In this document: positions 1 to 9,427 of the stretch, one piece after another
Layout: every line of letters starts with the position of its first letter
Position numbering within the stretch: position 1 is the stretch's first letter
Origin: Actibacterium sp. XHP0104
Lineage (GTDB): Bacteria > Pseudomonadota > Alphaproteobacteria > Rhodobacterales > Rhodobacteraceae
Assembly: GCF_025751515.1 (NCBI RefSeq)
Contig: NZ_JAOWLE010000003.1
Coordinates: 124,001-188,000 of the forward strand
Direction of reading: 5' to 3'
DNA: 64,000 nt
Notes under the pieces: model-generated
The model's input: only the letters and a program-made list of their open reading frames with translations
What the model was told of the DNA's origin: nothing
The model's database searches: none
Made by a program: the position numbers and the translations under genes

Positions 1-1335
1 CAGCCGATCGCGGAAGGCCACGGAATGCACATTGCCATCGTCATCGAGAATGATCTGGCGTTCGGGCAGGTCCAGGTCAAGCGGCTGACGCGCGGCGCGG
101 GCTTTGCGGGCGGCCTCGTAGGCGGCGTAAAGCGGGCGGATCACGTCATCAAGCAGCGGCTCGGTTTTCTCGTTCGGCGCGCCATCCATGGCGGCCTGCA
201 CCTCGGTGTAATTCAGCGAGGCCACCGATTTCATCAGCCCGCGCACGAAACGATGGCCGATCTTGACGCCATGGGCATCCAGCGTCATCCGCACGGCCAA
301 GCAGGCGCGCGGCACGCCTTCGTGCAGCGAGCACAGATCGCCCGACAGGCGGTCGGGCAGCATCGGCACGACGCGATCGGGGAAATAGGTCGAGTTGCCA
401 CGCTTGCGCGCCTCGCGGTCCAGCGCGCTGCCGGGGGTGACGTAATGGGCGACATCGGCAATGGCGACCCAGACGATATGCCCGCCCTCATTTTTCGGGT
501 CGTCGTCGGGCATGGCAAAGACGGCATCGTCGTGGTCGCGCGCGTCGGACGGATCGATCGTGACCAGCGGCATCTCGCGCAGATCCTTGCGGTCGCCCAG
601 CCCGGCGGGCTTTTCCGCATCGGCCTCGGCGATCACGGCATCGGGGAAATCGTCGGGAATGCCGTGCTGGTGAATGGCGATCAGCGACACGGCCTTGGGC
701 GCGGTCGGGTCACCAAGGCGTTGGATGATCCGCGCCTTTTGCAGGCCCAGACGCGCGCGCGGCCCGGCCTGTTCGGCCTCGACCAACTCGCCATCCTTGG
801 CGTCCAGCGTGGCGCCGGGAGCGACCTGCCATTCCTTGTCGGCGCCCTTGTCGATGGGCATGATCCGCCCGCCCTCGGCGCCCTTGCGGAAGACGCCCAG
901 AATGCGGTGCGGGTTGGTGCCGATGCGGCGGATCAGGCGGCCCTCATAGCTGTGGTCGTCGGCCTTGACCTCGGACACGCGGGCCAGAATGCGATCACCC
1001 GCGCCCAGCGCCGGGTCGTTGTCGCGCATCACCATCAGAATGCGCGGCGGGGTGCCCTCGCCCTGCCATTCCAGCGCGCTGGCGAACAGGTCGCCATCGT
1101 CATTGGGGCCGGTGACCTGCAACACCGCAACAGGCGGCAGCTTGTCGGTCTCGCGATAGGTCTTCTTGCGCTTTTGCAGATGGCCCTCGTCCTCAAGTTC
1201 CTTGAGGATACGCTTGAGGTCGATGCGGTCGGCCCCTTTGATCCCGAAGGCCTTGGCGATGTCACGCTTGGCGGTCAGGGTGGGGTTGTCGGTGATCCAG
1301 GCAAGGATCTGGTCTTTCGAGGGGATCTGGCTCAT
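1..1335 (-). CDS. rnr: Ribonuclease R, N-terminal 445 residues (3' end of gene outside window)
   Basis: This is a 3'-5' exoribonuclease that degrades structured RNA in mRNA turnover and RNA quality control. The frame is open from an ATG at 1335 to the window edge, so the gene is cut and the rest of the RNB domain and the S1 domain lie outside. The first ~70 residues look like the winged-helix N-terminus of RNase R, followed by cold-shock-type beta domains. The RNB catalytic signature DPSDARDHDDA sits at residues 261-271, with the metal-binding Asp residues intact. The ATG is the first plausible start and no coding frame lies between it and the neighbouring acetyltransferase. The family call is secure; only the completeness of the C-terminus cannot be judged. 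Confidence 0.93.
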   Translation of the reverse strand, partial: MSQIPSKDQILAWITDNPTLTAKRDIAKAFGIKGADRIDLKRILKELEDEGHLQKRKKTYRETDKLPPVAVLQVTGPNDDGDLFASALEWQGEGTPPRILMVMRDNDPALGAGDRILARVSEVKADDHSYEGRLIRRIGTNPHRILGVFRKGAEGGRIMPIDKGADKEWQVAPGATLDAKDGELVEAEQAGPRARLGLQKARIIQRLGDPTAPKAVSLIAIHQHGIPDDFPDAVIAEADAEKPAGLGDRKDLREMPLVTIDPSDARDHDDAVFAMPDDDPKNEGGHIVWVAIADVAHYVTPGSALDREARKRGNSTYFPDRVVPMLPDRLSGDLCSLHEGVPRACLAVRMTLDAHGVKIGHRFVRGLMKSVASLNYTEVQAAMDGAPNEKTEPLLDDVIRPLYAAYEAARKARAARQPLDLDLPERQIILDDDGNVHSVAFRDRL

Positions 1336-1366
1336 GACACCGCCGTAGCACGCGGCGGGTGCGGCG

Positions 1367-1798
1367 TCATGAGGAAAACAGCGGGCATTCCATGTCACGA
1401 TGCGGAATGCCGGCATCGAGGTATTCATCGCCATAGGCGGCAAAGCCCAGCTTTTCGTAGAACCCCAACGCATGGGTCTGGGCCGACAGATAGGCGGTGG
1501 TCAGGCCAGGCTGATCGCGCAGCACCTCAAGGCAGGCCTGCATGATCTGCGCGCCCAAGCCGGTGCCGCGATGGCTGCGCAGCACGGCAACGCGGCCGAT
1601 CTTGCCCACGGGCGGTTTCAGCAACAGCCGCGCGGTGCCGACGGGCACGCCATCGTCCAGCGCCAGCAGATGGATGGCGCCTGCGTCCAGATCGTCCAAC
1701 TCCTCGGCCTCGGGCACCTGTTGTTCCTCGATGAACACCACGCGCCGGATGGCATGGCAGGCGGCCAGGTCGTCAGAGGGGCCAATGGTCAGCGTCAT
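1367..1798 (-). CDS. GNAT family N-acetyltransferase (143 aa)
   Basis: This is a small acetyl-CoA-dependent N-acetyltransferase of unknown substrate. The GNAT motif A region is visible around [19 protein letters not shown] (the R/Q-x-x-G-x-G/A acetyl-CoA loop), followed by a typical C-terminal segment [18 protein letters not shown]. The internal segment [12 protein letters not shown] is typical of the YjcF/ElaA-like subgroup. The chosen ATG at 1798 overlaps the dapE stop in a 4-base ATGA, so translation is probably coupled to dapE. The frame stays open further upstream, but that part runs inside dapE. The enzyme may act on a small amine, but nothing here fixes the substrate. Confidence 0.85.
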   Translation of the reverse strand: MTLTIGPSDDLAACHAIRRVVFIEEQQVPEAEELDDLDAGAIHLLALDDGVPVGTARLLLKPPVGKIGRVAVLRSHRGTGLGAQIMQACLEVLRDQPGLTTAYLSAQTHALGFYEKLGFAAYGDEYLDAGIPHRDMECPLFSS

Positions 1799-2934
1799 GC
1801 AAAATATCCTTGCAGAATGCGGGTATAGATCGCCTTTAGCTGTTCGATTTGTGCAACCGGCACGCATTCGTCGACCTTGTGCATGGTCTTGCCGACAAGG
1901 CCGAATTCGACCACCGGGCAGTGGTCTTTGACGAACCGCGCATCCGACGTACCGCCCGAGGTGGAATAGTCGGGTCGCACCCCGGTTTCGGCCTCGACCG
2001 CATCGGCCACAAGGCGCGAAAAGTCGCCCGGCGCGGTGAAAAAGCTGTCGCCCGAGACCGAGACCCGCATCTCGATCTTGGCGCCGGTCTCATCGGCGAC
2101 CCGGTCGGCCTCGGCCTGCAACCACGCGGTCAGGCTGTCGGCGCTATGCGCGTCGTTGAAGCGGATATTCACCGTGGCGCGGCATTCGGCGGGGATGACA
2201 TTGGTGGCGGCATTGCCGGTGTCGATGGTGGTGACGGCAAGGGTCGAGGGGTCGAAATGGTCGGTGCCCTGGTCCAGCTGATGCGAGGACAGGCGGTGCA
2301 TCAGCGTCGCCGTGGCATGCGCCGGGTTCAGGGCGCGGTGCGGATAGGCGACATGGCCCTGCACGCCGCGAATGGTGAAATAGGCGGTCAGTGATCCGCG
2401 CCGGCCGATCTTCATCATCTCGCCCATGGTTTCGGGGCAAGTCGGCTCGCCCACGAGGCAGACCGACATGCGTTCGCCCTGTTCTGCCATCCAGTCCAGC
2501 AGGGCGACGGTGCCGTCGGTGGCGGGGCCCTCTTCGTCGCCGGTGATGGTCAGGATAATCGCGCCGTCGGGCGGGCTGTTGCGCACCAGGTCGATCGCGG
2601 CGGCGGCAAAGGCGGCCACGCCCGATTTCATGTCGGTCGCGCCGCGGCCATACATCACGCCGTCGCGGATTTCGGCGCCAAAGGGGTCGGCAGCCCAGTC
2701 ATCGGGGTTGCCGACGGGCACCACATCGGTATGGCCGTTGAACCCAAAGGTGCGGGCCGCGCCCTTGTCGCCCCAGCGCGCGAACAGGTTCGACGTGTCG
2801 CCCCGATCGACGCGGGTGCAGGTGAACCCGGCCTGCGACAGCAGGCGTTCCAGCAGGACCAGCGCGCCGCCCTCGTTCGGCGTTACCGAAGGGCAGCGGA
2901 TCAGGTCGGCGGTCAGGGCTACAGGGTCGGTCAC
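1795..2934 (-). CDS. dapE: Succinyl-diaminopimelate desuccinylase
   Basis: This M20-family zinc peptidase removes succinate from N-succinyl-LL-diaminopimelate in lysine and peptidoglycan precursor synthesis. It is 379 residues, the normal DapE length. Metal and catalytic residues are visible: H68 and D70 in [10 protein letters not shown]101 in [10 protein letters not shown], the E134/E135 pair in TGDEEGP, and a C-terminal His in MHKVDECV. The start is GTG at 2934 with AAGGAG about 7 bases upstream; no ATG in the frame fits as well. The downstream GNAT gene starts inside its stop codon. dapD of the same pathway lies 2.7 kb away on the same strand, separated by two genes on the opposite strand. 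Confidence 0.96.
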   Translation of the reverse strand: MTDPVALTADLIRCPSVTPNEGGALVLLERLLSQAGFTCTRVDRGDTSNLFARWGDKGAARTFGFNGHTDVVPVGNPDDWAADPFGAEIRDGVMYGRGATDMKSGVAAFAAAAIDLVRNSPPDGAIILTITGDEEGPATDGTVALLDWMAEQGERMSVCLVGEPTCPETMGEMMKIGRRGSLTAYFTIRGVQGHVAYPHRALNPAHATATLMHRLSSHQLDQGTDHFDPSTLAVTTIDTGNAATNVIPAECRATVNIRFNDAHSADSLTAWLQAEADRVADETGAKIEMRVSVSGDSFFTAPGDFSRLVADAVEAETGVRPDYSTSGGTSDARFVKDHCPVVEFGLVGKTMHKVDECVPVAQIEQLKAIYTRILQGYFA

Positions 2935-3143
2935 GGGGTGCTCCTTGTGCGTTCCACCAGCGATAGCGCCAAGGCGGGGCGGGTTCAATGTTGCATACGG
3001 GTGACAAGCCCGCCCCCGCCGCGCGCGGCGCGCTTTCGTTCGGGCGCGGGCTGGGTCATCATGGCCTGCAATCACAGGCCCTTGCCGCGGGCGACCCGAG
3101 CAGACATGACACGCATCACCCCATATGCCCCAAAGGGCACCCG

Positions 3144-4235
3144 ATGACCTGGCTTGCCCTGACAGGGGCAGAGTTCGGGCGCGGCCATGCCAACCGCCAG
3201 CCGGCGGCGATCTGCCTGGACATGCCCGCCGGGCAAGACCCCGAGGACGTGATCGAGCGCGGTAGCTTCTACCTCGAGGCCGCGATCAGCCGCACCCTGG
3301 CCGACGACCAGCCGCTGTTCGTGCTGCACCGCACCGGCGAGATCACCAGCCATGTCTCGGTGCAGATCTGCCGCGATGGCACCATCGTCTATGGCCGGCG
3401 GCTGGGCGACCAGCACGAACAGGTCAGCCTGACCCCAGACCGGATGCAGGCCGAGGGCTGTTTGCGGCTGACGGTGTTGTGGGATGGCCCGGCGCGGCAG
3501 GGGCTGATCACCGCCGAGTTCAGCGCCAATGGCGCCACGGTGCAAAAGGCGGTGCGCGACCCGCTGCCCTGGCTGGCGGGCGATGTCGCGGCCACCCCGC
3601 ACGAGGCCGGGCTGGGCAAGGGGTTGATCTGCTTTGGCCTGTCTGACCAACACCTGCCCGTCGGCCCCGCCCCCAGCCTGGCCGCCGGCACGCCGGTGCG
3701 CACGCCGGGCGGCTATGCGGCCATCGAAACGCTTGGCGCGGGCGACCTGGTGCTGACACCCGGAGGCCAGACCGTGCCGATCCGCCGCGCCATGGCGCGC
3801 GAGGTTCCGGCGCGCGGGCGCTTTGGGCCGGTCCGGCTGCGCGCGCCCTATCTGGGGCTGCGCAGTGACGTGATCGTATCGCCGCATCAGCGGCTGCTGA
3901 TCGACGGCCCCGAGGTCGAATACCTGTTGGGCGAAGATCAGGTTCTGATCGAGGCGCAGGCGCTGATCGGCACCAACTGTGCCTGGCCCGCTGGCTGCGG
4001 CCCGGCGATCACCTATCACCAGCTGATCTTTGACGACCATGTCATGCTGGATATTGCGGGCACGCCGATGGAAAGCCTGTTCCTGGGCGATCTGCGCGAC
4101 GACCCCGTGCGGCTGGCGGCGACTGAGCTGGGCAAAGGCACCGGCACCGCCTTGCCTTTGCACAAGAAACTGGCCTATCGGGCGCTGCGCGAGTATGAGG
4201 CTATGACACTCAAGGCCGCGATCTTCAGCCCATGA
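3144..4235 (+). CDS. Hint-domain (Hedgehog/intein-type) protein
   Basis: The 363-residue protein has an N-terminal region of ~170 residues with no family I recognise, then a Hint_2-type domain from about residue 176. The hallmarks are [20 protein letters not shown] (178-197), GDLVLTPGG, and [10 protein letters not shown], where the conserved histidine of the Hint fold lies. Such proteins are frequent in Rhodobacterales and often extracellular, but this one shows no signal peptide. The first residue of the Hint block, usually Cys, is Ser178 here, so classic autocatalysis may be altered. The start was set at 3144 because upstream codons are not Hint-like and overlap the dapE promoter side. Its function is unknown. 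Confidence 0.8.
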   Translation: MTWLALTGAEFGRGHANRQPAAICLDMPAGQDPEDVIERGSFYLEAAISRTLADDQPLFVLHRTGEITSHVSVQICRDGTIVYGRRLGDQHEQVSLTPDRMQAEGCLRLTVLWDGPARQGLITAEFSANGATVQKAVRDPLPWLAGDVAATPHEAGLGKGLICFGLSDQHLPVGPAPSLAAGTPVRTPGGYAAIETLGAGDLVLTPGGQTVPIRRAMAREVPARGRFGPVRLRAPYLGLRSDVIVSPHQRLLIDGPEVEYLLGEDQVLIEAQALIGTNCAWPAGCGPAITYHQLIFDDHVMLDIAGTPMESLFLGDLRDDPVRLAATELGKGTGTALPLHKKLAYRALREYEAMTLKAAIFSP

Positions 4236-4257
4236 CCCCAGAAACGGACACGAACCG

Positions 4258-5328
4258 ATGATGCGATTTCTGCGCAGCAAGCTGATCCTGCTTGCCCTGC
4301 CGATGTTGATTGCCGCGGGCAGCGGCATGGCCGTCGCGCAAGAGACCACGATCGCCACGGTCGAGCGCCCGCCGTTCTCTACCGTGGTCGATGGCACCCA
4401 GACCGGGTTCAGCATCGAACTGTGGGAAGCCGTCGCCAAGGAAATCGGGGCCAGCTCGACCTATCGGCGCCATGACAGTTTCGCCGCCATGCTGGGCGAT
4501 GTGCGCGAGGGTGCGGCAGATATTGCCGTGGCCAATATCTCGATCACGGCCGAGCGCGAAAAGGTGCTGGATTTCAGCCATGCGATCTTTCAGTCGGGGC
4601 TGCAGATCATGGTGCCGCAGGGCAACCAGACCAGTGTGATCTGGCAGGCGCTGAAATCGCCCGACCTGCTGCTGGCGATCCTGATCGCGTTCCTGATGCT
4701 GTTCGGCGGCGGGATGCTGATGTGGGTGCTCGAGCGCCGCGACCAACCCTATTTCGACCGCCCGGCCAGCGAGGCGCTGTTTCCGTCGTTCTGGTGGGCG
4801 TTGAACCTGGTGGTAAACGGCGGGTTCGAGGAACGCGTGCCGCGTACCTTCCTGGGCCGGATCTTTGGCGTGATGCTGGTGCTGTCATCGCTGTTTCTGG
4901 TGTCGATCTTTGTCGCGAAAATCACCGCGATGATGACGGTCAACGCGATCCAGGGTTCGGTCAATTCGCTGACCGATCTGTATGGCAAGAATGTCGGCAC
5001 GATCGCGGGTTCGACCACCGCCGCCTTTCTGCAAGAGCGCGACATAGACGGGCGCGGCTATGACGACCTTCAGGCCCTGCTGGCCGCCTTTGAACGGGGC
5101 GAGCTGGACGCGGTGGTCTTTGATGCGCCGGTGCTGGCCTATTACGCCAACCATCGCGGCAGGGGTAAGGCCGAGATGGTCGGCGCGCCCTTCCGCCGCG
5201 AAAGCTATGGCTTTGCCCTGCCCGCGGGCAGCCCGCTGTTGGAACCGATCAATCGCGCGCTGTTGCAGCTGCGCGAAGACGGCACCTATGACGCGCTGTA
5301 CCGCAAGTATTTCGGGTCGCAGGGTTAA
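4258..5328 (+). CDS. Prokaryotic ionotropic glutamate-receptor-like channel (periplasmic binding domain split by a two-helix pore)
   Basis: The 356-residue protein begins with a signal peptide (1-28, ending AVAQ). An S1 lobe of an amino-acid-binding protein follows (30-122), including [12 protein letters not shown] with R100 at the ligand alpha-carboxylate position. Then come a membrane helix (~137-158), a re-entrant pore segment with two Trp (178-192), a second membrane helix (~200-224), and the S2 lobe (232-356) with D289 in [10 protein letters not shown]. This S1-TM1-P-TM2-S2 order is that of GluR0-type channels (SBP_bac_3 plus Ion_trans_2), not of an ABC-transporter binding protein, and no permease or ATPase is adjacent. 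The filter reads [10 protein letters not shown] instead of the potassium-type TVGYG. It starts 22 bases after the Hint gene. Confidence 0.82.
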   Translation: MMRFLRSKLILLALPMLIAAGSGMAVAQETTIATVERPPFSTVVDGTQTGFSIELWEAVAKEIGASSTYRRHDSFAAMLGDVREGAADIAVANISITAEREKVLDFSHAIFQSGLQIMVPQGNQTSVIWQALKSPDLLLAILIAFLMLFGGGMLMWVLERRDQPYFDRPASEALFPSFWWALNLVVNGGFEERVPRTFLGRIFGVMLVLSSLFLVSIFVAKITAMMTVNAIQGSVNSLTDLYGKNVGTIAGSTTAAFLQERDIDGRGYDDLQALLAAFERGELDAVVFDAPVLAYYANHRGRGKAEMVGAPFRRESYGFALPAGSPLLEPINRALLQLREDGTYDALYRKYFGSQG

Positions 5329-5693
5329 AGGGTCAGATCGTCGGGGTCGGCGGTTTCCTCGCCGTCGTAGAACGGCGTGAACTGCGCCACCACGACCGAG
5401 TTCTCCGCAAGCGCGCGATCCATCAGCGCCTGTTCGTCAGCGTCGATCTCATGCCCCTGCGCGCGGCGGTCGTCGGCGGTGCCATAGCCGGTGACATCCA
5501 GCGGGTTCATGTCGGCCTGTTTCAAGATCGCGACGGTTTCACGCACGGCCTCGGCCTCGTCCACGCCGCTGGCAAAGCACAACAGCCCGGCGCCGGTCGC
5601 GCGCGCGGGCAGGCCGTCGCCATCCTTGCGACCGACCTGCACCAGCAGGGTATAGACCTGCTGGCGCTTTTTCTTTTTGGGTTCGTCAGTCAC
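5325..5693 (-). CDS. Conserved hypothetical protein downstream of dapD (122 aa)
   Basis: I do not recognise a named family. The protein is soluble and acidic apart from a basic N-terminus (residues 5-9 KKKKR), with a central region resembling a small alpha/beta domain ([34 protein letters not shown]) and a very acidic tail. The start is GTG at 5693, whose codon lies within the last codons of dapD (8-base overlap), so it is probably translated by coupling with dapD. Its stop interlocks with that of the receptor-like channel on the other strand (TTAA). The tight link suggests co-expression with lysine biosynthesis, without indicating function. Confidence 0.72.
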   Translation of the reverse strand: MTDEPKKKKRQQVYTLLVQVGRKDGDGLPARATGAGLLCFASGVDEAEAVRETVAILKQADMNPLDVTGYGTADDRRAQGHEIDADEQALMDRALAENSVVVAQFTPFYDGEETADPDDLTL

Positions 5694-6513
5694 GCAGCAG
5701 CTCGTTGATCGAGGTCTTGCTGCGGGTCTTGGCGTCGACGCGTTTGACGATCACGGCGCAATAAAGGCTGACGCCGTTCTTGGACGGCATCGAGCCTGCC
5801 ACCACGACCGACCCGGCCGGCACTTCGCCATACATGACTTCGCCGGTTTCGCGGTCGACGATCTTGGTCGACTGGCCGATGAACACGCCCATGCCCAGAA
5901 CCGAGCCCTCGCGCACGATCACGCCCTCGACCACCTCGGAGCGGGCGCCGATGAAGCAGTTGTCTTCGATGATGGTCGGGCCGGCCTGCATCGGTTCCAG
6001 CACGCCGCCGATGCCGACGCCGCCCGACAGGTGCACGTTCTTGCCGATCTGGGCGCAGCTGCCGACGGTCACCCAGGTGTCCACCATGGTGCCCTCATCC
6101 ACATAGGCGCCCAGGTTCACGAAAGACGGCATCAGAACGGCGCCGGGGGCGATATAGGCAGACTTGCGCACCACGCAGTTGGGCACCGCGCGGAACCCCG
6201 CGGCCTTCCACTGGTCGGGGCCCCAGCCCTTGAACTTGCTGTCGACCTTGTCCCACCAGGTGCCGCCCTGCGGGCCGCCGGTCTGTTCTTCCATGTCCTT
6301 CAGGCGAAAGCCCAGCAGCACGGCCTTTTTCGCCCACTGGTTCACATGCCAGTCGCCGTTTTCCAGCTTTTCCGCCACGCGCAGGCTGCCGCTATCCAGC
6401 GCGGCCAGGGTGGTTTCGATCGCGTCGCGGGTTTCGCCGGTGGTGGCGGGGGTGATCGTATCGCGCGCGTCCCAGGCGGCTTCGATCGCGGCTTCAAGCT
6501 GGGCGTTGGACAT
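5686..6513 (-). CDS. dapD: 2,3,4,5-tetrahydropyridine-2,6-dicarboxylate N-succinyltransferase
   Basis: This enzyme succinylates tetrahydrodipicolinate in the succinylase branch of diaminopimelate/lysine synthesis; dapE in this window performs a later step of the same branch. At 275 residues it matches the family. The C-terminal two thirds form a left-handed beta-helix of hexapeptide repeats (for example [20 protein letters not shown] and [20 protein letters not shown]), the trimeric acyltransferase fold. The start ATG at 6513 has GGAGG about 7 bases upstream. It is divergent from the LOG-family gene and its stop overlaps the start of the 122-residue unknown gene. Confidence 0.97.
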   Translation of the reverse strand: MSNAQLEAAIEAAWDARDTITPATTGETRDAIETTLAALDSGSLRVAEKLENGDWHVNQWAKKAVLLGFRLKDMEEQTGGPQGGTWWDKVDSKFKGWGPDQWKAAGFRAVPNCVVRKSAYIAPGAVLMPSFVNLGAYVDEGTMVDTWVTVGSCAQIGKNVHLSGGVGIGGVLEPMQAGPTIIEDNCFIGARSEVVEGVIVREGSVLGMGVFIGQSTKIVDRETGEVMYGEVPAGSVVVAGSMPSKNGVSLYCAVIVKRVDAKTRSKTSINELLRD

Positions 6514-6598
6514 CAGGATCCCTCCAAAACGTGACTGGTTTCATTAGGCCAGAGCCTATAGACCCAGAAGGGAACAGGCGCAATGCAAGCGAGGCGAG

Positions 6599-7417
6599 AT
6601 GAAAGACGAACAAGGCCGGGTTTTCCCCGATGCGCAGCAGGATATCGAAAGCGCGCGCTGCATTCCCGACACCCCGCAATCGCGCTCGCCCGCCTATCGC
6701 CTGGCCTTTGCCGATGACGATTTCCTGTGCCGGGACGAATTGCGCCCGGTGCGGCTGCAGCTGGAGCTGATGAAGCCCGAGATGCTGATGACCGAGGCCG
6801 GGATCGACAGCACGATCGTGCTGTTCGGCGGCGCCCGCATCCCCGAGCCTTCGCAAAAGCACACCGCCCGCACCCAGACCCTGGCCGATCTGTCGCGCTA
6901 TTACGACGAGGCGCGTGAATTCGCCCGGCTGATGACGCTGAAAAGCATGGAAAGCGGCGGGCGTGAGAACGTGATCGCTACCGGCGGCGGCCCCGGTGTG
7001 ATGGAGGCCGGCAATCGCGGCGCCATGGATGCTGGCGGGCGATCGCTGGGGCTGAACATCGTGTTGCCGCACGAGCAATGCCCCAACCCCTATGTCACGC
7101 CCGAGCTGTGCTTCAACTTTCACTATTTTGGCATCCGCAAGATGCATTTCCTGATGCGCGCCCGCGCCATTGTCGCCTTTCCGGGCGGGTTCGGCACGCT
7201 GGACGAGCTGTTCGAAAGCCTGACGCTGATTCAGACCAACCGGATGAAGCCGGTGCCCTTCCTGCTGTTCGGGCGCGAATTCTGGGAAACCATCATCAAC
7301 TGGGATGCGCTGGCCGAGGCCGGAACGATCGCCCAAGAGGATCTGGACCTGTTCCATTTCGTCGAGACCGCCGCCGAGGCGATCGAGATCATCGAGGCAG
7401 AACAAGCGGCATTATAA
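6599..7417 (+). CDS. LOG-family nucleotide 5'-monophosphate hydrolase (TIGR00730-like)
   Basis: The 272-residue protein carries the LOG signatures PGGFGTLDE (the Rossmann-fold PGGxGTxxE motif) and GGGPGVMEAGNRGA, together with the upstream VLFGGARI strand-loop. Family members release ribose 5-phosphate from nucleotides; some make active cytokinins, others are nucleosidases or have no tested substrate. The length is larger than plant-type LOGs (~190-220) because of an N-terminal extension of about 60 residues, typical of the bacterial long group. The ATG at 6599 follows a weak GAGGCGAG site. It is divergent from dapD and convergent with rlmN across an AT-rich gap. Confidence 0.86.
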   Translation: MKDEQGRVFPDAQQDIESARCIPDTPQSRSPAYRLAFADDDFLCRDELRPVRLQLELMKPEMLMTEAGIDSTIVLFGGARIPEPSQKHTARTQTLADLSRYYDEAREFARLMTLKSMESGGRENVIATGGGPGVMEAGNRGAMDAGGRSLGLNIVLPHEQCPNPYVTPELCFNFHYFGIRKMHFLMRARAIVAFPGGFGTLDELFESLTLIQTNRMKPVPFLLFGREFWETIINWDALAEAGTIAQEDLDLFHFVETAAEAIEIIEAEQAAL

Positions 7418-7446
7418 TACCGCAAAATATACTCTAGATAATTGAT

Positions 7447-7475
7447 AAATATAGCAGTCTATAACTGACCTATAT
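7447..7475. terminator. AT-rich imperfect hairpin between convergent LOG and rlmN genes
   Basis: The gap 7418-7475 is strikingly AT-rich against GC-rich surroundings. Positions 7449-7458 can pair with 7464-7475, leaving a two-base bulge and a five-base loop. The stem is weak (mostly A-T), so termination in either direction is only a possibility. Confidence 0.25.
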
Positions 7476-8648
7476 TTACAGACCCGCCTCTTTCGCGATC
7501 TCGGCGCGGCTTTTGCGGGCGCGCTCGGTGGCCGATTTCAGCTGACCGCAGGCGGCCATGATGTCTTCGCCGCGCGGGGTGCGGATGGGGCTGGCGTAAC
7601 CGGCCTTGTAGATGATGTCGGCAAAGGCCTCGATCCGGCTCCAGTCCGAGCGCTCATAGGGCGAGCCGGGCCATTCGTTGAACGGGATCAGGTTGATCTT
7701 GGCCGGAATGCCGGCGATCAGCTTGACCAGCCGGCGCGCGTCGGCGTCGGTGTCGTTCACGTCTTTCAGCATCACGTATTCAAAGGTGATGCGCTCGGAA
7801 TTCGACAGTTTCGGATAGGCGCGCAGCGCGTCCAGCAGGGTCTTGATGTTCCAGCGCTTGTTGATCGGCACCAGCTGATCGCGCACCTCGTCGGTGGTGG
7901 CGTGAAAGCTGATCGCCAGCAAACAGCCGATTTCCTCGGCGGTCTTGGCAATCTCGGGCACGACGCCGCTGGTCGACAGGGTGATGCGGCGGCGGCTGAG
8001 GCTGATGCCCTCGCCATCCATGGCGATCTTCATCGCGTCGCGCACGTTGTCGAAATTATACAGCGGCTCGCCCATGCCCATCAGCACGACGTTCGACAAC
8101 AGGCGCGGCCCGGCCTCGCCGCTGCCCACGCCGGGTTCGGGCCATTCACCCAGGTCATCGCGCGCCATCATGATCTGCCCGACGATTTCACCCGCCGTCA
8201 GGTTACGCACCAGTTTCTGCGTGCCCGTGTGGCAGAATGAACAGGTCAGCGTGCAGCCGACCTGGCTGCTGACGCAGAGCGTGCCGCGATCGGTTTCGGG
8301 GATATACACCACCTCGACCTCGTGCCCGCCGGCGATGCGCACCAGATATTTGCGGGTGCCGTCGGCCGACACCTGTTTCGACACCAGTTCCGGGATCTCG
8401 ATCACGAAATTCTCGGCCAGTTGCGCGCGATAGGCCTTGGCCAGGTTGGTCATGGCGTCAAAGTCGCGCACGCCCCACTGGTAGATCCACTGCCAGATCT
8501 GGTTGACCCGCATCTTGGCCTGTTTTTCCGGCGTGCCGGCGGCGATCAGGGTTTCGCGCAGTTTGTCACGGGTCAGCCCGACAAGGTTGACCTTGCCGCC
8601 CTCGGGCAGCTTGCGGGGAATGGTCACGACATCCTGCGTAATGGTCAT
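7476..8648 (-). CDS. rlmN: Dual-specificity 23S rRNA/tRNA adenine-C2 methyltransferase RlmN
   Basis: This radical-SAM enzyme methylates A2503 of 23S rRNA and A37 of some tRNAs. The 390-residue protein has the CxxxCxxC cluster at C132, C136 and C139 (CTLTCSFC), the GMGEPL motif after it, and a C-terminal Cys (AACGQL) that forms the methyl-transfer intermediate in this family. The N-terminal accessory domain with [17 protein letters not shown] is present. It is alone on its strand, convergent with the LOG gene. Length and all motifs match, so the assignment is secure. Confidence 0.97.
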   Translation of the reverse strand: MTITQDVVTIPRKLPEGGKVNLVGLTRDKLRETLIAAGTPEKQAKMRVNQIWQWIYQWGVRDFDAMTNLAKAYRAQLAENFVIEIPELVSKQVSADGTRKYLVRIAGGHEVEVVYIPETDRGTLCVSSQVGCTLTCSFCHTGTQKLVRNLTAGEIVGQIMMARDDLGEWPEPGVGSGEAGPRLLSNVVLMGMGEPLYNFDNVRDAMKIAMDGEGISLSRRRITLSTSGVVPEIAKTAEEIGCLLAISFHATTDEVRDQLVPINKRWNIKTLLDALRAYPKLSNSERITFEYVMLKDVNDTDADARRLVKLIAGIPAKINLIPFNEWPGSPYERSDWSRIEAFADIIYKAGYASPIRTPRGEDIMAACGQLKSATERARKSRAEIAKEAGL

Positions 8649-8710
8649 GGGGCGCGTCTCCGGTGGATCAAGTCGCGCTTCTTACAGGATTCGGGGGCGC
8701 AGATAAATAC

Positions 8711-9250
8711 TCAGCCGCCGCAGTATTTCTCGGCCGAGTCGCTGGCGGCGGTAAAGCCCAGCAGCGAGAACGTATCCTTGGTGATGGTGCCCCGCGCCGA
8801 ACGGGCGGTCAGCGTGGCATCCGATCCGCGCTTCATCGCGGCAAGGATCTTGGCATCGTCACCCGCCGAGGCCGGCCAGGCCCATTCGCCATCGGTAAAC
8901 AGCTGATACTTGGCGCCGGCGACTTCCATCTCGACGAACGAGTCCTTGGCGAAGGGATAGCCTCCGGTAAAGGCGATCTCGCCCTTCACGCCGCTTTTCG
9001 GGCGATAGGTGACGAAAAGTAGGATTTCGCCACGGCTTACCGCCTTGATCCGGCCGCTTGAATCGGTGTTCACGGTTTTCTTGGGAACGGTCACGCCCCA
9101 GCATTCGGACGGCGATGCGGGAGGCTCTGCATAGACCTTCCAGTCGGTATGCGCCTCAACCTGATTTTCCGAGACCTGCTGTGCCAGAGCACCGGTCGCG
9201 ATACATGCCACGAATGCGCCTGTAATGCCGCGTTTCACCCACGATTTCAT
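8711..9250 (-). CDS. Invasion-associated locus B (IalB)-family secreted protein
   Basis: The 179-residue protein starts with a signal peptide (MKSWVKRGITGAFVACIATGALA, cut near residue 23) and continues with the IalB-type beta-rich domain: DWKVYAEPPASPSECWGVT, then FVTYRPKSGVKGEIAFTGGYPF, and a C-terminal AEKYCGG with a Cys that could pair with Cys in SECW. The family is periplasmic and widespread in Rhodobacterales and Rhizobiales; the molecular role is not established despite the name. GGGAGG lies about 11 bases upstream of the ATG. It is divergent from the asparaginase gene. Confidence 0.82.
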   Translation of the reverse strand: MKSWVKRGITGAFVACIATGALAQQVSENQVEAHTDWKVYAEPPASPSECWGVTVPKKTVNTDSSGRIKAVSRGEILLFVTYRPKSGVKGEIAFTGGYPFAKDSFVEMEVAGAKYQLFTDGEWAWPASAGDDAKILAAMKRGSDATLTARSARGTITKDTFSLLGFTAASDSAEKYCGG

Positions 9251-9427
9251 TGATCTACAGCCTCCCAGCTGTGCTTGCCTCTGCGATGCGCCATACGGCC
9301 GTTCCCCGGAACTATTCAGGCGGCGCCGCACTTTTCAACTCGATATCGCGAGATTAACGTGAAACGGCCGATATGTGAAAGCCCTGTTGGCGGAAAATCG
9401 CGCAACACCCAGGCGGAGGCAGACCCG

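Noticed and set aside
25-1545. A 506-codon open frame on the plus strand at the window start
   Set aside because: It lies antisense to rnr, whose catalytic motifs are clear, and has the same His/Gly/Arg shadow composition.
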